In this document: positions 47,460-58,131 of the stretch, piece by piece
Layout of the letters: every line of letters starts with the position of its first letter
Position numbering within the stretch: the stretch's first letter is position 1
Assembly: GCA_029945375.1 (NCBI GenBank)
Contig: CM057063.1
Span: 2,229,894-2,293,893, forward strand
DNA: 64,000 nucleotides
Source of the DNA: Agaricus subrufescens
Lineage: Eukaryota; Basidiomycota; Agaricomycetes; Agaricales; Agaricaceae
Direction of reading: 5' to 3'
Program-made: the position numbers and the translations under genes
The notes under the pieces: generated by a model
Told to the model about the DNA's origin: nothing
Seen by the model: the letters and a program-made list of their open reading frames with translations, nothing else
Database searches by the model: none

Positions 47460-48990
47460 TTATTCACAAAGAGAGACTTACCAAGTAACAATGGTAAAGT
47501 CTATGCGTAGTTTGGCTTGTCGTAGCACAACGCCTTACCCGTTTGACTTCAAATTTGGAGGGTAGGGAGCGACGGACATCATAAACGCCTACCTAAAATA
47601 TGGGACGTGTCAGTGCAAAAGCGAATTACCTACGGAATGTTCTTCCTAGATGATGATAGACAGCATTGACTTCGACGACGAATAGCAAGCGTGAAAGTGA
47701 TTCAATTGACTTCAAACTCGGTACACCGGAGGGCTATAGTAGTCGCATTACGCAGCTAAAATTTGGCGAATTTAGAGTTAGTATAGCGCCTGCGACGACG
47801 ATTTCTGTCAAACTCACCTATCTACCAGTTTGTCCGATTTTTCCTCGGCTCAATTTCACACCTCTCGCCTTCTCGTTCCCTAATCCTCCCCTTTCCGTCG
47901 TCGCGTCCTTCCCAAAAAAGTTTGAGCCCGATTGGTGGGCATGGCGGCGACCTGTGGGGAGATGATGGTGGAGGTAAGGGAGTGGAGGCACATTGATGTT
48001 GTAGCCAATGTGCAGTTTGGCTTGTCGTAGCACAATGCCATGACCGTTTGGCTTCAAATTACAGGAGTGACTAGCCATGGGGGTCCTCAACGCGTACCTA
48101 ACGTATGGGACGTGTCAGTACAAACGCGAATTACCTATGGAATATTCTTCCTGGGTGATGATAGACAGCCTTGACGTCGATTGCAAATTGCGAGGTCGGA
48201 AATGTTTCAATTCACTCCAAAATTTGTAGACATTGAGCTTACGGTATTTGCATTAGACGGCCAAAATTTGGTAAATTTAGAGTCAGTACAGAGCCTGCGA
48301 CGCCGAGTTCTTTCAAACTTACCTGTCTACCAAGTTGTCCCATTTTTCCTCGCTTCAATTTTCGATCCCTGCCCTTCTCGTTCTCCAGTCCTCCCCTTTC
48401 CGTTGACCCGCTCTTTCAAAAAAAGTTTCAGCCCGATCGGTGGGCATGGCAGTGACCAGTGACAACATGAACACGGAGGTAAGGGAGTGGAGATACATTA
48501 ATGTTGCAGCCATTGCATAGATTGACTCGCCGTGGGACAACGCCTTGTTGGTTGAGTCTGAGATTTGGAACGTGGAAAGCGAAGGACATAATAAAGGTGT
48601 ACCTAGAAAATGAGAAGTGTCAGTGCAAGAGCGGATTACCTATGAAATATTCTTCCTGGGTGATGATAGACACCCTTGACTTAGACAACGAATAGCAAGA
48701 CCGAAAGTGCTTCAATTCACTTCAAACTTTGTACACACGGAGGCTACCATAACCGCATTACACAGCGAAAGTTTGGTGAATTTAGACTCAGTATAAGGCC
48801 TACGACAACGAGTTATTTCAAACTTACCTGTCTACCAAGTTGTCTGATTTTTCCTCGCTTCAAATTTCAATCCCTACCCTTCTCGTTTTCCAGTCCTCCT
48901 CTTTCCATCACCCCGTCCTTCCAAAAAAAGTTTGAGCCCAATCGGTGGGCATGACGGCGACCTGTGACGAGACGAACATGAAGGGAAGGG
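47460..48990. repeat. 505 bp tandem triplication
   Basis: The GTGTCAGT-CAA block occurs at 47608, 48114 and 48618, about 505 bp apart, followed each time by ATTACCTA, GGGTGATGATAGACA-type sequence and TTACCTGTCTACCA-TTGTC. Copies are diverged by point changes but collinear over nearly their full length. On the minus strand each has a recurring GTAAGTTTGA donor-like site, so the unit may derive from an exon. Confidence 0.85.
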
Positions 48991-49253
48991 AGAGTGATGG
49001 CAGCACAGCCACCACGAGGCCTTGCTGTAGGCACAGGAGACCCGCGGGAACAGCCACTGGCAATTCCCACGCCTGGCCATCCATGGACCACAAGACTGAT
49101 GATCTAATCTGGTCTCAAGCCAGTGAATTAGCGGGCAATTTCCCAAAAGAGTCGACTCCGGGCGAGTTTTTTGCAAATAACTCGTCCGAAATAAACTATT
49201 TTCTCACGAAAGTTACACCAAAAGAAAGGAAAAAAATCAGCGCATTTTTCGAG

Positions 49254-50050
49254 ATATCAAACTCGTGTGCTTGCGTAATCAGACCGTTGGCCAATGATAT
49301 AGCACTAAAGTGAAGGCAAGGTATCTCTGTCAATACTAAACTATATATGTTCATTTGGGTATCATTAACATCGCACGATTTTTCTTGTATTTGTCAATAT
49401 TTTTCTGACGATGCTAGAGTGATTTCTCAGATATGTTTTTTCCAAAGAACGGAGAAATCAGTACATATGTCATTTTGCTTATATCTCATCACCGGGTGAC
49501 GGGCCGAGCATGGTTCCCACATAAAAATTTAAAGTTTAATTTTTTTCTTATTTGTTGTTATTTTTTCCCGAAGATTTGCTGACATGCATTTTCGCACACA
49601 GGAAGGGAAGCAGAGATGACCAAGCGAAGCCTTGCCAAAAGAGGGAATGACTAAGCGAAGCCGGCGATGTGGCTGTGCAAAGCCGTTGGTCGTGAGTCAT
49701 CATAGGGCGATGACTAAGCGAAGCCGTCGATGTGGCTGTGCAAAGCCGTTTGCGCGCGAGTACCCAATTACTGATGACTAAGCGAAGCCGTTGAGGTGGC
49801 TGTGCAAAGCCTTTGCCCGAATTGGGATTCAAAAAGCTGACAAATCAGCCCTTCAGGGTGGCTGTGCAAAGCCGCCGACGGCAAACTCTTCCAAAAATGG
49901 CACAAATGTGCCACGGTTGCCAAAGCCTGAAGGCTTTGGCGGCGTTGATCAGGCTTTCGGCAATTGCCGAACGGCTTTAATCAAAGCCGTTTGAAGCCTG
50001 CCTCGATATTAAATAAAAGAAAATTCGATATAAAATCAACCAGTTGTCCC
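49254..50050 (+). repeat. Long direct repeat, right copy
   Basis: Right-hand partner of 45247-45865 in the same orientation. It is longer because of an internal 62 bp minisatellite (49617-49880) and several hairpins. The shared A-rich end (TAAATAAAAGAAAA) is at 50009. Confidence 0.78.
49617..49880. repeat. 62 bp minisatellite, 3-4 copies
   Basis: ATGACTAAGCGAAGCCG followed by GATGTGGCTGTGCAAAGCC repeats at 49648, 49710 and 49774, with partial copies at 49616 and 49855. Confidence 0.85.
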
Positions 50051-50175
50051 TTCGGGACGTTATTAGGCTCGTTGGAATCGCATTTTCAATGCGATTCCAA
50101 CGGTAGCGTTCCCACGCTACCGCGACCGCAGAATTCCAACAAGCAGCGCGCCAGCGCTGCTTGTTGGAATTCTGC
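49898..50175. repeat. Cluster of at least seven perfect hairpins
   Basis: In 278 bases there are inverted repeats at 49898-49913 (7 bp arms), 49919-49940 (10), 49956-49971 (16 bp perfect palindrome), 49970-49991 (9), 50070-50102 (15), 50101-50122 (9) and 50128-50175 (22 bp arms, 4 base loop). A short one (GTCCC/GGGAC) lies at 50046-50058, and CAGGCTT/AAGCCTG at 49950/49994 encloses two of them. No arm shows a mismatch. No gene overlaps. Confidence 0.92.
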
Positions 50176-51110
50176 TAGGCGACGAAGAGGGCTGTTCCTT
50201 GCGCTTGGGAGCCATGGGGAGGAATGCAGAATGCAATTGGGATGCAATCCAAGTCATTTACTGCCGCCCTTATCTATCCTGTCTGTCTGCGGCGTAGCTA
50301 CTTTAAGTTAATCTCCTTTTCCTTTCTTGTTTTCGTTTCCTTCCAATTTTTTTTTCTTTTTTTTCTTTTTTTTCTTTTCAGGCTCGCCCTGTCTGTTTTT
50401 TCATTTCCGTCTAGACCTCTACACGTCTTCAGGCTGCACGCTGCCATGCTCTGTCCTTGCCGGCTCATTTGCATCCAATACACTTCAAAGCGTGGCCGGC
50501 CGTTCAAAGTCAACACCATTGAAAGCATGAGCTTGTTTGAATAGCCCCGGTTTCCTGGCTTTTCTCAAGACACCGTACTTGGACTGTCTAATTCCTTAAC
50601 CCAAGCTTTCTTTTCGGCCATGTGCTTTGAGGTTGTCTGTCGTTCTTCTTGTGCGCTCGATCCCTCCACCTATCTCACCTATCTTGTTCAATCTATTCTA
50701 TTTCCGTGGTCTCAAAAGCCTATCTGGACTCTATTGACAGACTACGGCATTCAAAAATCCCTTGAACCGACAACCTGGCCTTGGAGCCATTAAACTCTGA
50801 GAAGGCTTCCATGCGCAGTTACATCGTCACAGATCACAGATCACACAAACCCGGCCTTTCTCCAGGTGAAGGGAGTGGGATGGGATCGAGGGCCAGGATT
50901 ACTCTTACGGGATAAGTGGGATACCTATCGATGAGGATCCCAGGGATGGACAGCATATTCTTTATGATGCCCTGGCCACCCTCGTATTCCATTGTGTCAG
51001 ACCACTCGCATCCAATCACAGACAATGCCATCACTCTTGAGCAGTATCCAAGTAATGGCAAATATGTCTGCCAATACTAAGCGATATAAAGTCATTTACA
51101 ATTTTTCTTG
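50176..51110. other. No supported gene; pyrimidine tract
   Basis: T/C-rich run at 50316-50410. About 51000-51130 resembles the first part of the long direct repeats (AATACTAA-CATATA) and leads into the 318 bp array. Confidence 0.45.
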
Positions 51111-51129
51111 TGTTTATGGAGATTTTCCT

Positions 51130-52280
51130 GCCCTGGAAGCAGTATTTCGCTTCCAAAATATTCATTTCCCACGCTAATACTCTGTCAAATTAACCATAGT
51201 TACAGAACCCATACCCGCACCTTCCAGCCGAAAATTGTAGGAATCCGGACTGTGCTGTCAAACGATATGCCCAAACGCGGATTTTTGGCTAAAGCATGTG
51301 ACCACTTTTGAGAAACCCGCGTTTGGGCATAACTTCTTTTAAAGATCGTTTGGTTGGCTGAAATTGGGTGTCTGGCATCACATAAAAAGGCTCTATCTAG
51401 TGGTATACATTTCCAGTAAAAATCTCAAGCCCAAATAGGTGATATGATCATCGGGAACCAGTATTTCGCTTTGCAAATATTCATTTCCCACGCTAATGCT
51501 CTGTAACCTTGACCATAGTTGCACACTACATATCCGCACCTTCTACCCGAAAATCTTAGGAATCGGACTATCCCGTTAAAAGATATGCCCAAACGCGGAT
51601 TTTTGGCCTAAGCATGTGACCACTTTTGAAAAACCCGCGTTTGGGCATAACGTCTTGTAAAGATCATTTGGTTACCTGAAATTCGATGTCTGGCATCACA
51701 TAAAAAGGCTCTATCTAGTGGTAACCCTTTCAGGTAAAATTCTCAAGCCCAAATGGGTGATTTGATCACCGGGAACCAGTATTTCCCTCCGCAAATATTC
51801 ATTTCCCACGCTAACCCTCTGCAAATGGGACCGAGGATGCAAACATACTAGGCGCCACCCCTGCCTGAATTTCAGAGGAATTGGACCATTGGATCAGAAG
51901 CTATTCCCAAACGCGGATTTTTTCTCCTGCATGTGACCACTTTTAAAAAATCCGCGTTTGGGCATAACTTTTGATGAAGCGCATTTGCTTGGCTGAAAAG
52001 ATATGTGTGGGGTCACCTAAGAATACCCTACCTAGTGGTATGCTTTTCGAGTCAAATTTCCCAGAGCAAACTGGTGATTTGATCATCGGGAACGAGTAAA
52101 ACCCTTCCCAAATGTTCAGTTCTCACGCTACGGGGCCATAAATTGGATCAGGACTACATACAATATATCTGCCCTGTCAGTCAAAGTATCACGGGAATCA
52201 GACCGTGCAATGAAAAGATATGCTCAAAAGCGGCTTTTTGGTCAGCCATGTACTAACATGTCTTATGTCTGAGGTCACAT
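51130..52280. repeat. 318 bp tandem array with a conserved stem-loop
   Basis: The left arm TATGCCCAAACGCGG starts at 51266, 51584 and 51902 (diverged) and in degraded form at 52219: steps of 318, 318 and 317. Each of the first three units has the opposing arm CGCGTTTGGGCATA about 45-50 bases later, giving a stem of roughly 20 bp around a conserved CATGTGACCACTTTT loop. The block TTCATTTCCCACGCTA recurs once per unit. Confidence 0.9.
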
Positions 52281-52294
52281 AAATATGCGATGGG

Positions 52295-52535
52295 ATCGAG
52301 GACGGGAAAGCATGAGTGACAGAGAACCCGGGATGCAGGGAGGGATGGACAGGGGTTGCCCGAGGGACGGGAAAGCATGAGTTACAGAGAACCAGGGATG
52401 CAGGGAGAGATGGACAGGGGATGCCCAGGCGTGATGTCCAGGTCACCCCAGGTCACACCTGAGGACGGGATCGAGGAAGGGAAAGCGTGACAGAGAACCC
52501 GGGATGCGGGGATGGACAGGGGATGCCCGAGGGGG
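52295..52535. repeat. GC-rich imperfect tandem repeat, three copies
   Basis: GGGAAAGC-TGA...CAGAGAACC followed by GGGATGCAGGGAG and GGACAGGGG-TGCCC recurs at about 52303, 52368 and 52476. The GC-rich tract continues to about 53000 without a supported gene. Confidence 0.8.
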
Positions 52536-53124
52536 CTCCACATCCACTCGCATCCAATCACAGACCGATGCCATCACTCACCCGTCACTGTCCCAGGTCA
52601 CAGCTGAGGACGGGGTCGAGGACGGGATGCGTGACTGGACAGGGGCACCCAATCGGAGTGGCCGGCACGGAGCGTGACGTCCAGGTCACTCCCAGTCACT
52701 GCCCAAACCCGTCCTCGAGGAGGGGAAGCGTGACGAGGACAGGAACCTGCCACACAGCCAATGGGGAGGCTGCAGCCGGTCCCACGGGCCCAGCCACCCA
52801 TTCAGTTCTATTGTTGGCACGCTGGTGCTCGGGAGCGTGAGAGAGCCCCTAGGGACCGTGGCAGCGAGTTCCGGGTATGGGCATGGCCCCTGAAGCGTGG
52901 GTTCGCGAGTACGGAAAGGCTGCAACGGTCTCCAGGGTCTGACAGGGGCGGGATGCCCGCTTGCGGCAGGACCTCCCACAACGGGAAGGACCCTTCCAGG
53001 GACGAGCACCGGTCGTGCTCCTGCGGTAAGCATATTAGGGTTACCGGGTTGCTCTACCTAGTACACTCATAGAGGTGGGTATATCTGACTCGTATTATTT
53101 CAATTTTAACTTACACTTTATTAG

Positions 53125-53637
53125 TATGACACCAGGGCAAATTCTGCTCGCATAGAGGCAGCAGATGGTGTCATGATTGATGTCGTCGACATCCATCCGC
53201 CTCTCACAGTCCCCCTCGATCATTTCAATATTATATTCTCCGGACGTGTGACAGGTACCACTACTCTACGAGCTCAAGAATACAAGTTTTTGAGTGACGA
53301 TCACGGTATGAACGCAGTTTCATGAGTTACTAGTTCTGATCATGTCATAGATTTTCACTTAGGGCGACTTCTGATGGAACACCTTGCAAGAACAACTACA
53401 TGGGGCATAGAGTTTCTTCTCTCGAGTGACACTGAGAGTGAAGACGAAGATAGGGGCAGAGAAACGAATGGTAGTAACAGCACAAATAGAGGTGGACGAG
53501 GACATGGGCGCGGGCGCGGGCATGAGCGTGGACGTGGGCATGATCGTGGGCGTGGGCATGAGCGTGGGCGTGGGCATGAGCGTGGGCGTGGGCGTGGGCG
53601 TGGTGGTGGACATGGACGCATCAATAGAGCTTCTTAG
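53125..53637 (+). CDS. RG-repeat protein, 5' exons not found
   Basis: Two exons join in phase (53125-53305 and 53351-53637) through a GTATGA...ATAG intron, giving 155 codons without a start; an acceptor precedes 53125. The first exon encodes a globular segment (VMIDVVDIHPPLTVPLDHF). The second has an acidic patch (SDTESEDED) followed by about ten RGHE/RGRG units. Arg-Gly repeats commonly bind RNA or nucleic acid. The DNA repeat underlying the RG tract (GTGGGCGTGGGCATGAGC) is itself a minisatellite and may vary in copy number. Confidence 0.55.
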
Positions 53638-53824
53638 ATGCCCAAAGTATCTAGTCATATCTTGCTCAAGTGTGTGGTCAATTTACCCCCACTTCAACCT
53701 CTGAATTTTAGTGTCCATATATGTAAACTTGATCCAACCCCAGTATTGATGCAAGGTAAGTAAAAAAAAAAAGACCAAGACACAGATAAAGGCACAAGTG
53801 AGATCAAGGTTGTCTTGAGTGCAT

Positions 53825-54135
53825 CCCTACATCACCCCTAGTTTATCCCTGCCTCATCTAGAGCTCATCCCTAGCCCATCCCTACTCCATCCCTACCTCA
53901 TTCTCAGCCCATCTCCAGCCCATCCCTACTCCATCCCTACCTCAACCCCAGCCCATCCCCAACCCATCCCTACTCCATCCCATCCCTACTCCATCCCTAC
54001 TCATTCCCTATCTCATCTCCAGCTCAATCCCAGCCCATCCCCAGCCCATCCCTACCTCAACCCCAGCCCATCCCCAGCCCATCCCTACTCCATCCCTACT
54101 CATTCCCTATCTCATCTCCAGCTCACCCCTGCTTT
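53825..54135. repeat. CCATCCCTACTCCATCCC minisatellite
   Basis: Units of CCATCCCTA/CCCCAGCCCATCC-type repeat for 300 bases with a higher-order block of about 95-100 bp (53980-54030 recurring at 54075-54125). Frames across it are artefacts of composition. Confidence 0.85.
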
Positions 54136-54277
54136 AAAAACCCTACTCTACCTCTACAAGTCCCAGATAACCCCCCGGAAAGACAAAGAAAGATGTTAGT
54201 ACAGATATACGACAAATTGCCTACCCAGAGTTTGTTCCATGTGGAGGTGGACCCTATGCCAGAGGGGTAATCGAAGG

Positions 54278-57200
54278 CTATAACGCGACAGCTGCAGCCC
54301 ACGTTTTATCTTCGGTCTTTGTCCCAGAAAGGCTACCACCGATCCCAAGACTACCCAATGAATGCAGGCTCTCACTGTTTGCCTTTCCGTTTGTCGTCGT
54401 TTTCATATTCGCTTCATGGAGTCTCATACAATCTGACCCCCCATCGGACCGCACTTGGAGCACAAAGTTAGAAACAAGAATATCAACAGAGTTAACGCAA
54501 GCAATACTCACGATGTCGGTTTAGCGCATCCATTCTAGCAAATTGTTTCCCACAACCATCGCAACTAAACGGTCGATAATTCTGGTGCAATTGCTCGTGT
54601 CGTTTACAATCATGTTGTCGCGCAAAACCTTTACCGCATCCGGGCCACTTGCACAAGAATGGTTTCTCTTCGTTGTGAGATCGAATATGCCCTAGTTCAA
54701 GGAGCTCAGTGGAGCCGATCAGATATTACACTTTAATGATCACCTTTCAAATTAAAACTTCTCTTAAATGTGCTTCCACAACCAGGAACAGGGCATACAA
54801 ATGGTGCATCCTGCTTTCTACGTCTATGGCTTGCGTTCGCAGTACTACCCGTTGTGACGGTCGGCGACTTTTCACTCGTGGGGGGGGGCATAGAATTTTG
54901 TTGGTCATCAGAACTGATAGCGTTTGCATGGTGATGACCAGCCTTATCTCCCTGAATACGGCCAGAGCTGGATAGCTGAAATTCGGGCAGCCGCTCATCT
55001 GTAATTGAATAAGAGTTAAAGGAAAGGGTTTGCTTACTTGGAACAGAATGCGGCGTGCACGTTCATAAAACGTCTCAATCCCCAATCCACCTCTCATAGA
55101 TTTCCATATAGTATTGTTCTGCGAACATTGCTGTTCCTGATCTTCCACATGACCAGTCATGAGCTCATAAATATCATTGCAATTAGGACGGGAACGAGGT
55201 TCGTGGTCCCAGCATTTCTTCAGCAAGTCCCACATGGCGTCACTAATATTATCCACCTCACTCCTGTCTGTCGGTCTTGTCGGTGTTGCCGTAGCATCCA
55301 GACGAGTTAACGATACACGGGCATCATTACCACAATGATGGAATGGAACTTTGCGCGTAAAAATCTGTTGGATATGAAATGGAGATTTGTCTTCAAGTCC
55401 ATCAAATCGCACCTCATAAAAAACACAACCTAGAGACCACACATCACTCTGCAATGTTAATGAAGGAGCGTTCTCTCCATCATCCTGGAGCAATTCTGGA
55501 GCCATCCAGCGCATGGTGCCACCCGAGATCTGAGTAGTAGAAGGCAACTTCAACGAAACTACAATGAGTGATATTCCGAAATCCGCAATTAATGCGTGCC
55601 CACGGTCTGATACAAGGATATTTTTCTGCATATAATGGTCAGCTTTTGCGGTCTGAGATATCACGACTCACAGCTTTGAGATCGCCGTGCACTATATTTG
55701 ACTCATGCAAATACCGCAAGCCGGATGTGACATCTAATGCCTAAGCAGTGAAGTTGAACATCATAGAGCCGGTACCGTTACAAGATATCTGGGCACATAC
55801 CAAAGGCATGCGGGGCTTGTTTGGAAAGCTCTGAAGATACGTGAAGAGATCACCCGCATCTATCCAAGGGGATATTATGCATATTCTCCCCGACGTTCCT
55901 TCATATATACCATAAAAGGGGAGTATATTTGTATGCGAAAGATGAGCCCATAGAACGATCTCTTTCGCGAAGGCCTGTTGGTAGTAGTTCTTGATTAACT
56001 CATAGATTGTGGTTCTTTCTCGACTTACTCGTAACATCCGAGCATTTTCACCTCTCTGGAAAATACGAACGGCCTTGACACAAACTTTTTGCCCCCGATA
56101 CTCTCCTTGAAAAATATCAGCAAATGCGCCTCCTTCCCGTGCTTGGCTAAAGTCGCATTGGAGCTCTTGTAACTTGTAAGATTGGGGCAATACTTGAGCG
56201 GACTCCACGAGTTTCCGAAGAAGGACTAAAAGATACTTCTTATCTCCAGAAGAGAAAGTACCGTCCTCACTAAGGAGCTGGTGACAGTCAGCTGGTGCAA
56301 GAGGAGCATTACACAGGGCAGACGTACTGTACTCAAGAAGTCCGCAATACACTGAGCGTCGTCTCCTAAAAGTCCCACGAGGCAATCTTGCAGCGAGGGG
56401 TCTGTGATTTTTTGTACTATCAGGCTCAAGTTGGGCAGGGCGGGAGAGCAAGGGATGGCATTGACTGAAGGAGTCATGATCCCTCGTATAGTTTCGGAGC
56501 GAGATTGTCGGTCAATAGGCCTAGAGCCAGCATCGGGTTTGGAGCGGCGGATAGAGTTGAGTTCAGGAGAAAGGAAATTATCGAGCTTCGATGAACCTTG
56601 ACCAAAAGTAAAGTTAGGGTTGAGCCGAGAACTGGGCATCACACCGTTCATGTTGACAGAGCTCTCATCCATCACGGCGCTGCCCATACCGGTGAGCTGC
56701 TGTTGGGGTTGATAGGTCTGATTCCATATTGAATTCTCACGAGAGTCATCCGATTTATTTCGACTCCATGTTGGTACGCCGAGGAAGCCAAAGGTTCCTA
56801 CGACGCTATCATCCGACACTTGGCCAATGCGTGGAGGTGAGATGATCGAAATGTTGGTTGTTGATGAAAAGTTGTCACCGCGGGTAGCGGCGCTGGTCGA
56901 GGAAAGAGGGCGTACTGGTGATGCCGGACCACCATTGTAGAATTGTTGGCTGTTGTTGGGACTAAGATACTCCATGTGTCCTACGGGAGGAACCAGGAAC
57001 TGTCCGGAGGAAGAGTGAGAATGTTGGTGGTCGGGCTGACGAGCGGGAGGTAGCACGTTACTGCCACATATAGTTTCGGAGCGAGATTGTTGGGTAAAGC
57101 CGAGATTGCTGTCGATGCCTCCACTGTATTCTAAACCAGATTCGTAGGGGAGTTCCTTAACCCGGATATTTAGGCTCCTGCGAGGGCTAGGATATGGGCT

Positions 57201-58004
57201 GACTCGGTGTTGACCACCGGACGCTCGACGAATATGACCTGGACTAGATGTGAGGGGCCGCCCAGAAGACACTGAACGCCCAGCGCTGATCGAGGGAAGA
57301 GGGCGTTCTGGTGATGCCGGACCACCATTGTAGAATTGTTGGCTGTTGTTGGGACTAAGATACTCTATGTGTCCTACGGGAGGAACCAGGAACTGTCCGG
57401 AGGAAGAGTGAGAATGTTGGTGACCGGGCTGATGAGCGGGAAGTAGCATGCGACTGCCTCGTATAGTTTCGGAGCGAGATTGTCGGTAAATAGGCCTAGA
57501 ACCAGCATCGAGTTTGGAGCGGCGGATAGAGTTGAGCTCAGGAGAAAGGAAATTATCGAGCTTCGAGGAACCTTGACCAAAGGTAAAGCTAGGGTTGGGC
57601 TGAGATTGCTGCGCACTGGGCATCACATCGTTCATGTTGACAGAACTTTCATCTATCACGGCGCTGCCCATACCGGTGAGCTGCTGTTGGGGTTGATAGG
57701 TCTGATTCCATTCACGAGAGGCATCCGATTTACTTTGACTCCTTGTTGGTTCGTCGTGCTTTGGATCGTATTCCGTGTGAAGGCCAAAGCCAATGGGCGA
57801 GTCATGATCGATGAGGTTCAGGTTGACGTCGTGCTCTGGATTGCCAAAGCTGAGCTCGGAGTGGTCAGAGGAGGGAGAGCCGATGGAGTTTGCGAAGTCG
57901 TTGTAGTCCTGGGCGTAGGGCGACTGGAAAGCTTGGACGGAGCGGGGGGGAGAGGGGGGCGCAACGACGACATCCATATAAGAGTCATCCTGGTCAAGAT
58001 CCAT
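54278..58004 (-). CDS. Chimeric protein: TF-like N-terminus, kinase domain, three C2H2 fingers (1104 aa)
   Basis: Nine exons: 56328-58004, 56029-56277, 55801-55974, 55672-55740, 55413-55625, 55038-55364, 54744-54993, 54512-54691 and 54278-54453; 3315 bases, all phases agree. Residues 1 to about 530 are Ser/Pro/Gln-rich with two internal duplicates ([18 protein letters not shown] and [10 protein letters not shown] blocks). A complete TKL-like kinase follows: VCVKAV (ATP lysine), HGDLKA (catalytic Asp), [11 protein letters not shown] and DVWSLG. After one intron come three C2H2 fingers ([28 protein letters not shown]) ending NRHLRSDGG, as in fungal Krueppel-type factors. The N-terminus also resembles such a factor, so a kinase seems inserted within one. 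The exon 7 acceptor could be 54993 or 54975. Alternative: two adjacent genes sharing no intergenic space. Confidence 0.72.
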
Positions 58005-58131
58005 GGGGGGCAGAGGAGATGGCGACTCGCGAGGCAGTTCAGCACCAGAAAACAGACTCCGGAACACGTGACCATTACAAGCTTTGATCATAATGCTCAG
58101 ATCCACAACTTGGGACCGACCTTGACCAACA
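58005..58131. promoter_or_regulatory. Bidirectional intergenic region
   Basis: Only 127 bases separate the start codons of the minus-strand chimera gene (58004) and the plus-strand TMA46 relic (58132), so they would share a promoter region. Confidence 0.45.

Noticed and set aside
53819..54199. 126-aa Pro/Ser/His-rich frame
   Set aside because: Purely compositional product of the CCATCCCTA minisatellite.
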